64,000 nucleotides of DNA. Origin: Periplaneta americana. Taxonomy: Eukaryota; Arthropoda; Insecta; Blattodea; Blattidae. Numbering within the stretch: position 1 is the first letter of the stretch; every line of letters starts with the position of its first letter. Location: NCBI RefSeq assembly GCF_040183065.1, contig NC_091133.1, forward strand, positions 133,462,806 to 133,526,805, read 5' to 3'. Of this stretch, positions 1 to 12,620 are shown piece after piece. The position numbers and the translations under genes are program-made. The notes under the pieces are model-generated. The model did not search any database. It had not been told where the DNA came from and saw only the letters and a list, made by a program, of their open reading frames with translations.

Positions 1-3000
1 TAACCTGAATTTACTACTTCTTGTGGTATTGTTTCTCACTATATGCCAAGTCAGCATGTTTTTCCTAACGTGCCCACTCAGCAAGTTTCCTTGTCCCCCA
101 ACCTGTCTCTTTAACCTGAATTTACTAATTCACATGATATTGTTTCTCACTTTATGCCAAGTCAGCATGTTTTTCCTGACGTGCCCACTCAGCAAGTTTC
201 CTGGTCCCCCGGCCTGTCTCCTTAACCTGAATTTACTAACTCACATGATATTGTTTCTCACTATATGCCAAGTCAGCATGTTTTTCCTAACGTGCCCACT
301 CAGCAAGTTTCCTTGTCCCCCACCCTGTCTCCTTAACCTGAATTTACTAATTCACATGATATTGTTTCTCACTATATACCAAGTCAGCATGTTTTTCCTA
401 ACGTGCCCACTCAGCAAGTTTCCTGGTCCCCCAACCTGTCTGCTTAACCTGAATTTACTACTTCATGTGATATTGTTTCTGACTATATGCCTTGTCAGCA
501 CGTTTTTCCTAACGTGCCCACTCAGCAAGTTTCCTTGTCCTCCAACGTGTCTCCTTAACCTGAACTTTCTAATTCACATGATATTGTTACTCACTATATG
601 CTAAGTCAGCACGTTTTTCCTAACGTGCCCACTCAGCAAGTTTCCTGGTCCCCCAACCTGTCTGCTTAACCTGAATTTACTACTTCATGTGATATTGTTT
701 CTCACTATATGCCAAGTCACCATGTTTTTCCTAACGTGCCCACTCAGCAAGTTTCCTTGTCCCCCATCCTGTCTCCTTAAACCTGAATTTAATAATTCAC
801 ATTATATTGTGTCTCACTATATGCCAAGTCAGCATGTTTTTCGTAACGTGCTCACTCAGCAAGTTTCCTTGTCCCCCGACCTGTCTCCTTAACCTGAATT
901 GACTACTTCATTTGATATTGTTTCTCACTATATGCCAAGTCATGTTTTTCCTAACGTGCCCTCTCAGCAAGTTTCCTTGTCCCCCAACCTGTCTCCTTAA
1001 CCTGAATTTACTACTTCATGTGATATTGTTTCTCACTATATGCCAAGTCACCATGTTTTTCCTAACGTGCCCACTCAGCAAGTTTCCTTATCCCCCACCC
1101 TGTTTCCTTAACCTGAATTTACTAATTCACATGATATTGTTTCTCACTTTATGCCAAGTCAGCATGTTTTTCCTGACGTGCCCACTCAGCAAGTTTCCTG
1201 GTCCCCCGGCCTGTCTCCTTAACCTGAATTTACTAACTCACATGATATTGTTTCTCACTATATGCCAAGTCAGCATGTTTTTCCTAACGTGCCCACTCAG
1301 CAAGTTTCCTTGTCCCCCACCCTGTCTCCTTAACCTGAATTTACTAATTCACATGATATTGTTTCTCACTATATGCCAAGTCAGCATGTTTTTCCTAACG
1401 TGCCCACTCAGCAAGTTTCCTGGTCCCCCAACCTGTCTGCTTAACCTGAATTTACTACTTCATGTGATATTGTTTCTCACTATATGCCAAGTCACCATGT
1501 TTTTCCTAACGTGCCCACTCAGCAAGTTTCCTTGTCCCCCATCCTGTCTCCTTAACCTGAATTTAATAATTCACATTATATTGTGTCTCACTATATGCCA
1601 AGTCAGCATGTTTTTCGTAACGTGCTCACTCAGCAAGTTTCCTTGTCCCCCGACCTGTCTCCTTAACCTGAATTTACTACTTCATTTGATATTGTTTCTC
1701 ACTATATGCCAAGTCATCATGTTTTTCCTAACGTGCCCTCTCAGCAAGTTTCCTTGTCCCCCAACCTGTCTCCTTAACCTGAATTTACTACTTCATGTGA
1801 TATTGTTTCTCACTATATGCCAAGTCACCATGTTTTTCGTAACGTGCCCCCTCAGCAAGTTTCCTTGTCCACCATCCTGTCTCCTTATCCTGAATTTACT
1901 ACTTCATGTGATATTGTTTCTCACTATATGCCAAGTCAGCATGTTTTTCCTAACGTGCCCACTGAGCTAGATTCCTTGTCCCCCAACCTGTCTCCTTAAC
2001 CTGAATTTACTAATTCACATTATATTGTTTCTCATTATATGCCACGTCAACATGTTTTTCGTAACGTGCCCACTCAGCAAGTCTCCTTGTCCCCCGACCT
2101 GCCTCCTTAACCTGAATTTACTAATTCACATGATATTGTTTCTCATTATATGCCATGTCAGCACGTTTTTCCTAACGTGCCCACTCAGCAAGTTTCCTTG
2201 TCCCCCAACCTGTCTCCTTAACCTGAATTTACTAATTCACATGATATTGTTTCTCCCTATATGCCAAGTCAGCATGTTTTTCCTAACGTGCCCACTCAGC
2301 AAGTTTCCTTGCCCCCCCCCACCTATCTCCTTATCCTGAATATACTACTTCATATGATATTGTTTCGCACTATATGCCAAGTCAGCATGTTTTTCCTAAC
2401 GTGCCGACTCAGCAAGTTTCCTTGTCCCCCATCCTGTCTCCTTAACCTGAATTTACTACTTCATGTGATATTGTTTCTCACTATATGCCAAGTCAGCATG
2501 TTTTTCCTAACGTGCCCACTCAGCAAGTTTCCTTATCCCCCACCCTGTTTCCTTAACCTGAATTTACTAATTCACATGATATTGTTTCTCGCTATATGCC
2601 AAGTCAGGATCTTTTTCACAACGTGCCCACTCAGCAAGTGTCCTTGTCCCCCAACCGCCTCAACCTGAATTTACTAATTCACATGATATTGTTTCTCACT
2701 ATATGCCAAGTCGGCATGTTTTTCCTAACGTGCCCACTCAGCAAGTTTCCTTGTCTCCCATCCTGTCTCCTTAACCTGAATTTACTAATTCACATGATAT
2801 TGTTTCTCACTCTATGCCAACTCAGCATGTTTTTCCTAACGTGCCCACTCACCAAGTTTCCTTGTCCCCCCAACCTGTCTCCTTAACCTGAATATACTAA
2901 TTGACATGATATTGTTTCCTGTTATATTCCAAGCCAGCATGTTTTTCCTAACGTGCCAACTCAGCAAGTTTCCTTGTCCCCCAACCTGGCTTCTTAACCT

Positions 3001-5742
3001 GAATTTACTAATTCACATGATATTGTTTCTCACTATATGCCAAGTCAGCATGTTTTTCCTAACGCGCCCACTCAGCAAGTTTGCTTGTCCCCCAACCTGT
3101 CTCCTTAACCTGAATTTACTAATGCACATGATATTGCTTCTCACTATATGCCAAGTCAGCATGTTTTTCCTAACGTGCCCACTCAGCAAGTTTCCTTGTC
3201 CCCCAACCTGTCTCCTTAACTTGAATTTACTAATTCACATGATATTGTTTCTCGCTATATGCCACTTCAGCATGTTTTTCCTAACGTGCCCACTCAGCAA
3301 GTTTCCTGGTCCCCCATCCTGTCTCCTTAACCTGAATTTACTACTTCATGTGATATTGTTTCTTACTATATGCCAAGTCAGCATGTTTTTCCTAACGTGC
3401 CCACTCAGCAAGTTTCCTTGTCCCTCCACCTGTCTCCTTAACCTGAATATACTACTTCATATGATATTGTTTCTCACTATATGCCAAGTCAGCATGTTTT
3501 TCCTAACGTGCGCACTCAGCAAGTTTTCTTGTCCCCCATCCTGTCTCCTGAACCTGAATTTACTACTTCATGTGATATTGTTTCTCACTATATGCCAAGT
3601 CAGCATGTTTTTCCTAACGTGCCCACACAGCAAGTTTCCTTATCCCCATCCTGGCTCCTTAACCTCAATTTACTAATTTACATGATATTGTTTCTCACTA
3701 TATGCCAAGTCAGCATGTTTTTCATAACGTGCCCACTCAGCAAGTGTCCTTGTCCCCCAACCTGTCTCAACCTGAATTTACTAATTCACATGATATTGTT
3801 TCTCACTGTATGCCAAGTAAGCATGTTTTTCCTAACGTGCCCACTCAGCAAGATTCCTTGTCCCCCAACCTGTCTCCTTAACCTGAATTTACTAATTCAC
3901 ATGATATTGTTTCTCACTATATGCCAAGTCGGCCTGTTTTTCCTAACGTGCCCACTCAGCAAGTTTCCTTGTCCCCCAACCTGTCTCCTTAACCTGAATT
4001 TACTAATTCACATGATATTGTTTTTTACTATAAGCCAAGTCAGCATGTTTCTCCTATCTTGCCCAATCAGCAAGTTTCCTTGTCCCGCAACCTGTCTCCT
4101 TAACCTGATTATACTACTTCACACGATATTTTTTCTTACTGTATGGCAAGTTAACATGTTTTTCCTAACGTGCCCACTCAGCAAGTTTCCTTGTCTCCCA
4201 TCCTGTCTCCTTAACCTGAATTTACTAATTCACATGATATTGTTTCTCACTCTATGCCAACTCAGCATGTTTTTCCTAACGTGCCCACTCACCAAGTTTC
4301 CTTGTCCCCCCAACCTGTCTCCTTAACCTGAATATACTAATTGACATGATATTGTTTCCTGTTATATTCCAAGCCAGCATGTTTTTCCTAACGTGCCAAC
4401 TCAGCAAGTTTCCTTGTCCCCCAACCTGGCTTCTTAACCTGAATTTACTAATTCACATGATATTGTTTCTCACTATATGCCAAGTCAGCATGTTTTTCCT
4501 AACGCGCCCACTCAGCAAGTTTCCTTGTCCCCCAACCTGTCTCCTTAACCTGAATTTACTAATGCACATGATATTGCTTCTCACTATATGCCAAGTCAGC
4601 ATGTTTTTCCTAACGTGCCCACTCAGCAAGTTTCCTTGTCCCCCAACCTGTCTCCTTAACTTGAATTTACTAATTCACATGATATTGTTTCTCGCTATAT
4701 GCCACGTCAGCATGTTTTTCCTAACGTGCCCACTCAGCAAGTTTCCTGGTCCCCCATCCTGTCTCCTTAACCTGAATTTACTACTTCATGTGATATTGTT
4801 TCTTACTATATGCCAAGTCAGCATGTTTTTCCTAACGTGCCCACTCAGCAAGTTTCCTTGTCCCTCCACCTGTCTCCTTAACCTGAATATACTACTTCAT
4901 ATGATATTGTTTCTCACTATATGCCAAGTCAGCATGTTTTTCCTAACGTGCGCACTCAGCAAGTTTTCTTGTCCCCCATCCTGTCTCCTGAACCTGAATT
5001 TACTACTTCATGTGATATTGTTTCTCACTATATGCCAAGTCAGCATGTTTTTCCTAACGTGCCCACACAGCAAGTTTCCTTATCCCCATCCTGGCTCCTT
5101 AACCTCAATTTTCTAATTTACATGATATTGTTTCTCACTATATGCCAAGTCAGCATGTTTTTCATAACGTGCCCACTCAGCAAGTGTCCTTGTCCCCCAA
5201 CCTGTCTCAACCTGAATTTACTAATTCACATGATATTGTTTCTCACTGTATGCCAAGTAAGCATGGTTTTCCTAACGTGCCCACTCAGCAAGATTCCTTG
5301 TCCCCCAACCTGTCTCCTTAACCTGAATTTACTAATTCACATGATATTGTTTCTCACTATATGCCAAGTCGGCCTGTTTTTCCTAACGTGCCCACTCAGC
5401 AAGTTTCCTTGTCCCCCAACCTGTCTCCTTAACCTGAATTTACTAATTCACATGATATTGTTTCTCACTATATGCCAAGTCTGCATGTTTTTCCTAACGT
5501 GCCCACTCAGCAAGTTTCCTGGTCCCGCAACCTGTCTCCTTAACCTGAATTTACTAATTCACATGATATTGTTTCTTACTATAAGCCAAGTCAGCATGTT
5601 TCTCCTATCTTGCCCAATCAGCAAGTTTCCTTGTCCCGCAACCTGTCTCCTTAACCTGATTATACTACTTCACACGATATTTTTTCTTACTGTATGGCAA
5701 GTTAACATGTTTTTCGTAACTTGCCCACTCAGCAAGTTTCCT
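1..5742. repeat. 111-bp satellite array, about 52 monomers
   Basis: The segment is one continuous head-to-tail array that starts before the window and ends abruptly near 5742. The monomer is 111 bp: AACCTGAA recurs at 2, 113 and so on. Because 111 is 3 x 37, stop-free frames persist over many monomers on the + strand and translate into a 37-residue hydrophobic, Cys/Pro-rich period. These frames break wherever a monomer has an indel (for example near 2300 and 2650) or contains the TAA of CTTAACCTG in another frame. Monomers fall into sub-variants such as AATTCACATG versus ACTTCATGTG. No spacers or gene-like flanks are present. I see a satellite, not a gene. Confidence 0.95.
2716..5705. repeat. 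Higher-order duplication within the 111-bp satellite
   Basis: The block from about 2716 to 4155 is repeated almost base for base from about 4156 with an offset of 1,440 bp, close to 13 monomers. Diagnostic shared variants include TTTCCTGTTATATTCC at about 2916 and 4356, and TCCCTCCACC at about 3421 and 4861. The second copy gains one extra monomer at about 5450-5560, after which the offset becomes 1,551. Smaller repeats with offsets of about 997 and 775 bp are visible in the first 2 kb. This pattern indicates recent block amplification by unequal exchange. Confidence 0.85.
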
Positions 5743-6500
5743 GAGCAGACAAATTGTGCATAAGGGACACATTTAAATTTTACCAAAATTTCGACCCTAA
5801 ACACTAATCCTATGTTTTGAGGTACTGGCTCCTGTATAATTTTCTCAAAATTATTAACATCCCTCTCCACATCCCTGACCTGAACCTCATAAAATCGCTT
5901 GGCTGAACTGAAGTTACTAATACTAAAATCACCTTTAAAATGAAAAGGAGAATTAGAAAAAAAATAAATAAAGGATCTAAAATACCCACTGAAAACATTA
6001 ATACATTTCTAATATGCCACAAATCTTGACAGTTGTTAAGAAGAAGTGGATTTGCTACAGATCACTTAACGTTATTTATTTTCTACAGAGAATGATTTAA
6101 TTTAAATTTTGAAGTTTCCGAACATAAAGTGACTGTGATAATTGCCAATTTTTTTGTTATGAATTTATTTTTATACTTTATAATGAAGAATATACAGATT
6201 AATTTAGTTAGTAGTATCTTGAAAGAGGAATTGTCGACTTCTTATTTTTTTGTTCATATTAATCTGATTTTTTTTTATTCAGCTTCCTCCAAGTGAAGGC
6301 TTCCTAGAAGACAAAGCTTACCAAAAAATTGTTTGTTAAGTAAATGGTATATACACAATTATAAAGGAAAAAAAAACAATGGAGAAGGAAAAGAAAACGA
6401 AATAACGCAAGTATAAATAATTGAAGACGACTGAAGAAAAGATCATTAATTCCAGTAGAAACATAAAATTTCGGTAATTTCCTAGAAGACAGGCAAAATC
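5743..6500. other. AT-rich stretch without a recognised feature
   Basis: Low-complexity A/T-rich DNA directly after the satellite edge. Only short, unconvincing reading frames occur and no family motif was recognised on either strand. Confidence 0.6.
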
Positions 6501-6511
6501 CAACATGGCTG

Positions 6512-6630
6512 ACGAAAACTACCAAAAACGTTCTGCCAACTATGATGTCCAAATGTCGCCAAACACAAAATCAAAGATGAAAAATCATATAATCATATTT
6601 TTAAAGAAGAACAAGCCCTCCAAAAAAGTG

Positions 6631-6661
<31 letters not shown>

Positions 6662-6725
6662 TTTTTTTTGGAGTTTCGTGGCATTCGAACTTCATAGTTG
6701 GTAGTACTTTTCTGGCAGTTTTCGA
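6512..6725. repeat. Imperfect foldback (MITE-like) with A/T core
   Basis: The segment 6512-6556 is about 80 percent complementary to 6681-6725; the shared core CCAACTATGA is at 6535-6544 in one arm and inverted in the other. The loop holds an A-run, a TA-run and a T-run (6638-6669) that is itself nearly palindromic. Short reading frames here are accidental. It could be a degraded miniature inverted-repeat element; no target duplication was identified. Confidence 0.6.
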
Positions 6726-7265
6726 CCACACTTTACCCCTTAAAATCACTAAAACACAAAACAAAACATAATTTATCACCTCATCAAAATAAAATTCAAT
6801 TCTCATTGACGTCTTCATCGACAACCACTTCATTTCCAGTATGAATGACACAGGCTTTAAGGCAGTCTAAACTTAAACCAAGCAACAAAGAACTAAACCA
6901 ACACTTTGTCGTACAGTCAATTGTGCATAAATAAACCACGTCTTTACACTGACTGAAATTCTCTTCGAACACTTATTACACCTTAACATCTACAGAAAAT
7001 TCAGTAAATAATTCCTTTAAACCGCAGAAAAACAGTTTTCTCCTCTACATTCATCACAATTCTTATTCACCAGCGAAAGAACTAACCCAAAATCGTCACA
7101 AAATTTAATAAATAATTTCAGAACACGGATTCCTTCATTTCCCTCTTACTTCAAAATTCCAACCTTGTGCACACAAAATAAATTATTGGCACTGAAAAGT
7201 GCCTTTTCGTAAGCATGATGATGATGCGCATTCGACAAATGCAGAAAAATCTACAATGTAACATC
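6726..7265. other. AT-rich intergenic stretch
   Basis: No gene or element recognised. It contains one short hairpin (7188-7203), listed separately. Confidence 0.5.
7188..7203 (-). other. Histone-mRNA-like stem-loop, orphan
   Basis: On the minus strand the 16 bases read GGCACTTTTCAGTGCC: a 6-bp stem with a four-base TTTC loop and GG/CC stem ends, resembling the 3' stem-loop of replication-dependent histone mRNAs. No histone C-terminus is readable upstream on this strand and no purine-rich downstream element follows, so it may be chance or a relic. Confidence 0.25.
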
Positions 7266-7540
7266 ACTCACGTCAAACAACCAAGAACTGACGTCATTAT
7301 CCATTCAAAATTAATGAATATTCTAGAATAAATTACAACTATAAGGAATCAAATCGAAAGAAAATCACGAAAATCATAAAATGACAAACTTTCAATACCT
7401 TTAGCCATCAGGCACAACACAACACTACTCACGTCAAACAACCAAGAACAACTGAGAACGTCATTATCCATTCAAAATTAACGAAAATTCTAGAACAAAC
7501 CACAACTATAACCAATCAAATTAAAAGAAAATCACGGCGA
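7266..7540. repeat. Direct repeat of about 110 bp, spacing 161 bp
   Basis: ACTCACGTCAAACAACCAAG occurs at 7266 and at 7427. The following roughly 105 bp stays alignable (both copies contain CGTCATTATCCATTCAAAATTAA and a downstream AAAATCACG), with scattered substitutions. Nature unknown; it is a local duplication. Confidence 0.75.
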
Positions 7541-7738
7541 CACCTAATATTAAAAACCTAGAACTAACATGTATGTCACTAAAAATCATTAACATTTAAC
7601 TCTGAAATAAAAAAGTTGCTAATACTATATTCAACCAAATGCCCGTCTTCTATGAAATTACAAAAAATTCCTAGAACGGTATCCATTTGCTATCAAGTGA
7701 TCACAGTCGTCTATTTAGCACTAGTTGCAAGACCCACC

Positions 7739-7925
7739 TTAAGTGGGCAGATCGCCATAGGGAAGAGATCGATCTATTTTCGTGTAGAGATGGTTTCTTA
7801 GGATTTTTATAGATCCCTTCACTGCAGACAGAGATACTTCAGTGACAAGAGTTTGTCCTAGACCAACTGCTTGCAAAAATGCGCGAATCTTTTTGTGATG
7901 GTCCCTCTAGCCCCAATCAGTAATT
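7739..7925 (-). pseudogene. Non-LTR retrotransposon ORF, C-terminal relic
   Basis: Read on the minus strand, the segment opens with LIGARGTI and, after one frameshift near 7850, continues through ILRNHLY to a TAA at 7739-7741. The (L)IGARG..PKFF block followed by ILR/LS.H.(Y) is a conserved C-terminal stretch of certain LINE proteins; a better preserved example lies at 37018-37325 in this window. The upstream reverse transcriptase is missing. The relic is non-functional, and its flanks give no clue to the insertion boundaries. Confidence 0.6.
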
Positions 7926-8257
7926 CAATAACATAAAATAGAATAAACATTGAGTTGGTTACAAACCAAAGTGGCCGAATATTAAAGAGTGTAACTGTAT
8001 TTTTGCTGCGAATGAGTAATTGTTATTTTAAGTGTAAAGGACTAGATGTTGAACTAGATGGTGTGTATGTAATTATTGATGTAAGTCTTCAAAATGGATT
8101 AGTTATTTCAATTAAATACCAACAGATTAATCTCGATTTATCGAAATCACCAAGCCAGTGAAACTCTGTTTGTAACACTATTTGAGGTTTTTAACCTATA
8201 TAGTCGGTTGTAAAAGTTGATTGCAGGCAGTCCTGTCTTTCTTCACTAGAAATTCAC

Positions 8258-9119
8258 TGTCCAAATTCAACGTCGCAAATTTCTAGCACAATAATTAATA
8301 ATAGATCCCTATTAGAAACAACAACAACCAAATTTCTTGGCTCAAAAATCGATAATGTGTTAAATGGGAAAAATCATATTAAAGAAATTGCCCCCAAACT
8401 AAATTCAACTTGTTTTGCTATTAGATCTATGCAAAAGATAGTAAATATCAATACCTTAAAAACAATATACTTTGCATACTTCCACTCGGTAATGAGTTTT
8501 GGAATAATATTCTGGGGAAATTCCACAGATAGTAACAATATATTTCTATTACAAAAAAGAGTAATTAGAATAATAGTAGGTGCCAAATCTAGGGAATCGT
8601 GTAGGGCTATTTAAAAAAACTACAAATAATGCCCATGGCTTGTCAGTATATCTTTTCATTAATAATCTTCCTCGTATGTAATCGTGAAAACTTTGTAACT
8701 AATTCAACAGTTCATAGCATAAGTACACGTCAAAAAAATGACTTTCATACTCCGGCAAGTCTATCGTGCTATCATAAAGGAGTTATATGTCAGTAAAAAT
8801 TTTTAATAGCCTCCCTATCGATATAAAAAATGAAACTCAAAACATAAAATTATTTAGGGCCAAATTAAAGAAGTACCTAATTTCTCACGCCTTCTATTCT
8901 GTAGGTGAATTCATGACATTCAATAACGCTTCATGAAATTGATACTAAAACTTTGTGTTGTACTAGTAGACTATATTGTAAATCTCGTCTATATATATTT
9001 CATCTAGACTGTGACTATAAATTAAGATTTTATAATAGTATTAAGTTTTTTGACTTGTTCCATATTCTAGTTTTAAGCATGTATGAATACCATGGAATGT
9101 TAATAAATACAATACAATA
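8258..9119 (+). pseudogene. 5'-truncated Jockey/CR1-like LINE, copy 1
   Basis: This is the 3' part of a non-LTR retrotransposon reverse transcriptase gene. The readable frame from 8357 covers the connection region after the catalytic palm (RSMQKIVNINTLKTIYFAY, then FWGNSTDSN and LLQKRVIRI), and ends at a TAA near 8612. Further thumb-like coding continues in a shifted frame (LQIMPMACQY onward) to about 8935. The 3' UTR ends GTTAATAAATACAATACAATAC, a short A-rich repeat tail. It is nearly identical to 43147-44012, which retains the upstream FADD box. Both copies carry the same frameshift after SRESCR. Truncation and stops make it a dead copy. Confidence 0.85.
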
Positions 9120-10349
9120 CACAACTTTATAAGTTTCAACATATTTCAAATAAATACTGAATCTTACGCTCATTTAGAAGATTAAATATCATATAATTGA
9201 CTTAACATAAAATATATTGACTGTGGTGTTGACTGTACACGACTGATGAAACGCTATGTCTGGGGTTAAAAACAGCAAACGAAGGATGGTACACTAGCGA
9301 TGTGTACAACAGCAACTACAAAATAAAGTATCGGTACGTACCTGACAGCGAAAAGATGAGCGCCAGTAGTATTGCTCAGCCAAGAGATGTGAATCAACTA
9401 CAAGCGGCCCACCCACAGGAAGCGGAGGTTACTCTCCAACGCTGATCTCCAGTACTACCGTGGATGATAGAGGGGGTATGCGGAGACTCGGAGGAAAACG
9501 CCAATTGGAGAACGGAGATATCAGTGACGACCAAAGTACCGACCGGCGCGTCGGTACTTGTGAGTGGGATAAAATGGCACTAAAATGGGTATTCGAGACT
9601 TGGAAATACTTTTATTTAGTTTTAGACACAAGTCGTCTATCATGTTGATTGGTTAGAGCTTCAGTTGATATCAACCCTTCCTCTTCAATTATGTAGTATA
9701 TTATAATCTTTGGTATCCGCATGGTATCTAAATTCCGTCGACACGAATGCGTCCAACGGAATATAAATTTGTTTCAGCTATGGTAGGTGTATTTAGTTTT
9801 AGTTGGATGGGGTGTATTTCCCGTCTGGCGGGCCCAGGGTACTATATTTCGAGGCCGGACAGAGCCAGGGCACTTTAATGATTTTAATATACAGCCAATA
9901 TAATTATTGGACTTTTATTAACATTATTGGCTACTACAGGACAATCTTTAAATTATATATTATTAAGACTATTAATTAGCACTTATATTGCATTACTATT
10001 GTCAAATTTGCATTTATATAAAGTAATATTTTGTTCATATTTAAACAATTTCATGGTGAAGTTTACTCCGCACAACCAACAATTCTATGTGTAGATTCAA
10101 ACCCATGTATTTTCATTAACGGTATTCCATAAATATTCCTGCGGAAATTATGACGATGACAATGACAATTACTATCGGTACTACCGAAATCCCAGAGCCA
10201 AGGCACTGATTAAAGGTAATAATAAAGTCGGACGCTGTAAACTGTGATCCTAAGGTTTAATGTGTACGCAACAAACACTAGATGGCGATATTTTGGACAG
10301 TTGACTAACTTTCAGACAACACATAAAAAACCATTTTAACGTTGCATCA
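9120..10349. other. Stretch without a recognised gene
   Basis: Holds only short frames (such as 9460-9648) with no recognisable domain. Some local GC-richer patches (9390-9560 and 9800-9880) resemble neither a LINE nor a SINE that I know. Confidence 0.5.
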
Positions 10350-10377
10350 CAGTCTGCTATATACAGTCACGAAGCTT
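10350..10377 (+). repeat. Short dispersed repeat, left partner
   Basis: CAGTCTGCTATATACAGTCACGAAGCT matches, inverted and with one or two changes, 25980-26006 on the other side of the 14-kb palindrome. Both are followed, in their own orientation, by a more diverged stretch containing GATAGTTGCT. They lie outside the target duplications, so they are probably ends of an unrelated interspersed family. Confidence 0.5.
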
Positions 10378-10757
10378 GGGATGATTTTTTGCAAATCTCG
10401 CGATAGTTGCTAGCCGCTTGGAGCGCTGTGAGTACTAGGAACAATAGACTGTGCCACAGCCATCAAGATCTGGTACAGGCCGTAAGGCAGACCATGTAAC
10501 TCGCTTAACCCGATCACGAAGGGCGGCGTTTCAACCATATAAATTAATTGGAATGCATAAACAGTAACATATATTTCTCTAAAATGTAGTGTAATTCCAT
10601 TAATGAAATTTAAAATAATGATTATGAGACACTTCAGACATAATTCACTTGAGAGTTAAGATGTAATATTATTTATGGTGTGAAAATTACGTTGTTCGTA
10701 TGTGTAATACCTGCCTTTATTTCGATTAAATATTGCGAAATACTTGTACATTCATTT

Positions 10758-10763
10758 ATACAC
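10758..10763. repeat. Target-site duplication ATACAC, left
   Basis: ATACAC lies immediately outside the AGTAGT terminus of the palindromic element; an identical ATACAC lies immediately outside the other terminus at 24838-24843. The sequences beyond the two copies differ, as expected for an insertion. Confidence 0.8.
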
Positions 10764-10817
10764 AGTAGTATACAAAGTGGACTGACGTCAAGGGTTGGAG
10801 GGTAGTGAGGGTCGGAG

Positions 10818-10941
10818 GGGGCGTGGCCAAATGAGGGATAGGGGAAACGGGGCGTGACCAAATGAGGGATAGGGGAAACGGGGTGTGGCCAAAAGAGGGA
10901 TAGGGGAAAGGGGGCGTGGTCAAAGGAGGGATAAGGGGAGC
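10818..10941 (+). promoter_or_regulatory. Subterminal 31-bp GC-box repeats, left end
   Basis: Four tandem units with a 31-bp period each contain GG[C/T]GTG[G/A]CC, AGGGATAGGGG and AAA[C/G]GGGG. The G-rich GGGGCGTGG core resembles Sp1/KLF-type binding boxes. The array sits about 55 bp inside the terminus, is mirrored at the other end, and is the most GC-rich part of the element. It may bind a transposase-like protein or act as an inward promoter: splice-donor-like GTGAGT sites follow at about 11307 and 11450. Function is inferred. Confidence 0.5.
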
Positions 10942-11059
10942 TGGTTTGTGATTGGTGAATGGGTATTTGCAAGCGAGTGGTGTGGGAAAGCGATTGACGA
11001 ATGAGCATGGAGAGAATGTTGAAATGAAGTGAAAGCTGTGTTACATAAGTTTCAAGGTC

Positions 11060-12355
11060 CATTGTTTGTTATGAAAGCTCTTGTTACGTAAGAGCCTAGG
11101 TAAATCACTCGATATTCGTGGATGTTTCGAATACACATGTTCCTGTAGGTCTTATTTGACACTTGTATTATTTTTTTTCGACCACCGCCTGTTCCCTGGC
11201 CAGTTGAAAATAATTTTCTGTTGTGAAATATGTATGAGTATGTATTACGCAGTCGGTTTAGCCATCTGTGTGAGAGGTGAATCCCGCACGTGGAAGTGAA
11301 AGTGAGTCCTCGACTATATGACATTGACTGGACGCAGCTGTCTGAAGCAGGACCCAACCAGTTCACCGCAGTTGAAAGAGAAAGTGTATCACCTTGGTGG
11401 AAGTAAAACAATGCATCAAATCGAATTCAAAAAGATGAAATAGCGGAATGGTGAGTAGAAATAAATAAAATTACTCAAATATGTGGAGAAAACTCAATTC
11501 TCACTTCAAAAATTACCTATGATTACTAGAAGGGAATAAAATGTACAGCATAATAACAATGAAGAAAACTCACTTCAACAGTCACCTGGTTGCTGTATTT
11601 AAAGAGGCATAAATAGCATGATTTATACTCTATCTATGGCTGGAAGTAAACATCTTTTACCTGATTCCAGACATTCGCGGAGCGGACTGTAATTTCTCAC
11701 ATCAGTTGTTAAAGTACAAAGGGATATACATAAAAAGACTTGGACTTTTGAAGATAGATTGACGCATAACCAGTCAGAGGAAGTAAAATCTTTCACCTTA
11801 CTCCTTCCTCAGAAAATTTAATAATAATAATAAAAATAAAAAAAAATAATAATAATAATAAATCCTTTTCCAAAAAATAAATGGTGTTTACATTTATAAT
11901 TACACGTCGTGATGCATAGATCTAACGCATGATTCTTATCAAAATGTACATCATTAATTACATTAATCAGTGCATCACATTCAGTTTTTTTTAAAAAACG
12001 TGACATTCATTTTTTAATAATTTTTTTTATGATCCGCGGTTGCTCTTGCTCTAACAAATGTTACTTTACTGTTATTATTTCATTGTTGTGATTATCACGA
12101 TAGCGTTATTAATAATGTGATGCATAGGCCTAAATCTAACCATGATTCTTATCAAAGTGCACATCATTAATTACATTAATCAGTTCATCACATTCAGTTT
12201 TTCAATCATTTAACTAGATTGTGGGCTTATTTTCATTTAATTGTTGTAATTACATGACGTTCCTGCACTCATAATTTACCCATACTATTCGTTTCCCATG
12301 TTTCTTAAAATAATATTTATGTGCCTAATTTCATCTTAATTTATTTTATTTACAT
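11060..12355. other. Arm segment without an identified gene
   Basis: Contains a 119-codon frame on the minus strand at 11052-11411 (mirrored at 24190-24549) with no recognisable domain, an AAT-rich tract at 11819-11862, and two copies of a GTGATGCAT/CATCACATTCAG repeat. Arm-to-arm conservation here says nothing about coding, because non-coding parts are just as similar. Confidence 0.5.
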
Positions 12356-12359
12356 AAAC

Positions 12360-12545
12360 AGTGATGCAGAATCGAGAGAGTTTGAGACTCGCATTGAGGT
12401 CATGGGTTCAAATTCTGTGGCCGACCATAAAGACAACTGCCAAATTGGAAATTTACATGTCATGATTCATCACCACCTCAATTGCCAATACGATAAACAT
12501 TAATCAAAATCTATAATTAGTTACATGAACACAAGCCATCTATGC
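12360..12545 (+). mobile_element. tRNA-derived SINE relic inside left arm
   Basis: GATGCAGAATCGAGAGAG is followed by a B-box-like GGGTTCAAATTC and a tail GGAAATTTACATGTCATGATTCATCACC...TAATCAAAATCTATAATTAGTTACATG. The same architecture with other substitutions occurs at 42130-42350 outside the palindrome, which identifies it as a dispersed SINE family. Partial copies recur in the arm at 13503-13590, 14985-15063, 15220-15302 and 16005-16170. Confidence 0.6.
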
Positions 12546-12620
12546 AAAAGGATGAGACAGTTCCAGAGATTCAAAGAATGCTGTTTAACATGTCTGTTTC
12601 GTGTGCTCATTTAATAACTG

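Noticed and set aside
912..1970. 352-codon open frame as a repeat protein
   Set aside because: It is explained by the 111-bp period; the frame changes wherever a monomer has an indel, substitutions show no obvious synonymous preference, and a second frame is open over the same monomers.
1..5742. CRISPR array
   Set aside because: Units abut without unique spacers and the window is eukaryotic.
9460..9648. 62-codon frame as a gene
   Set aside because: No domain, no conserved neighbour and not distinguishable from chance in this AT-rich region.
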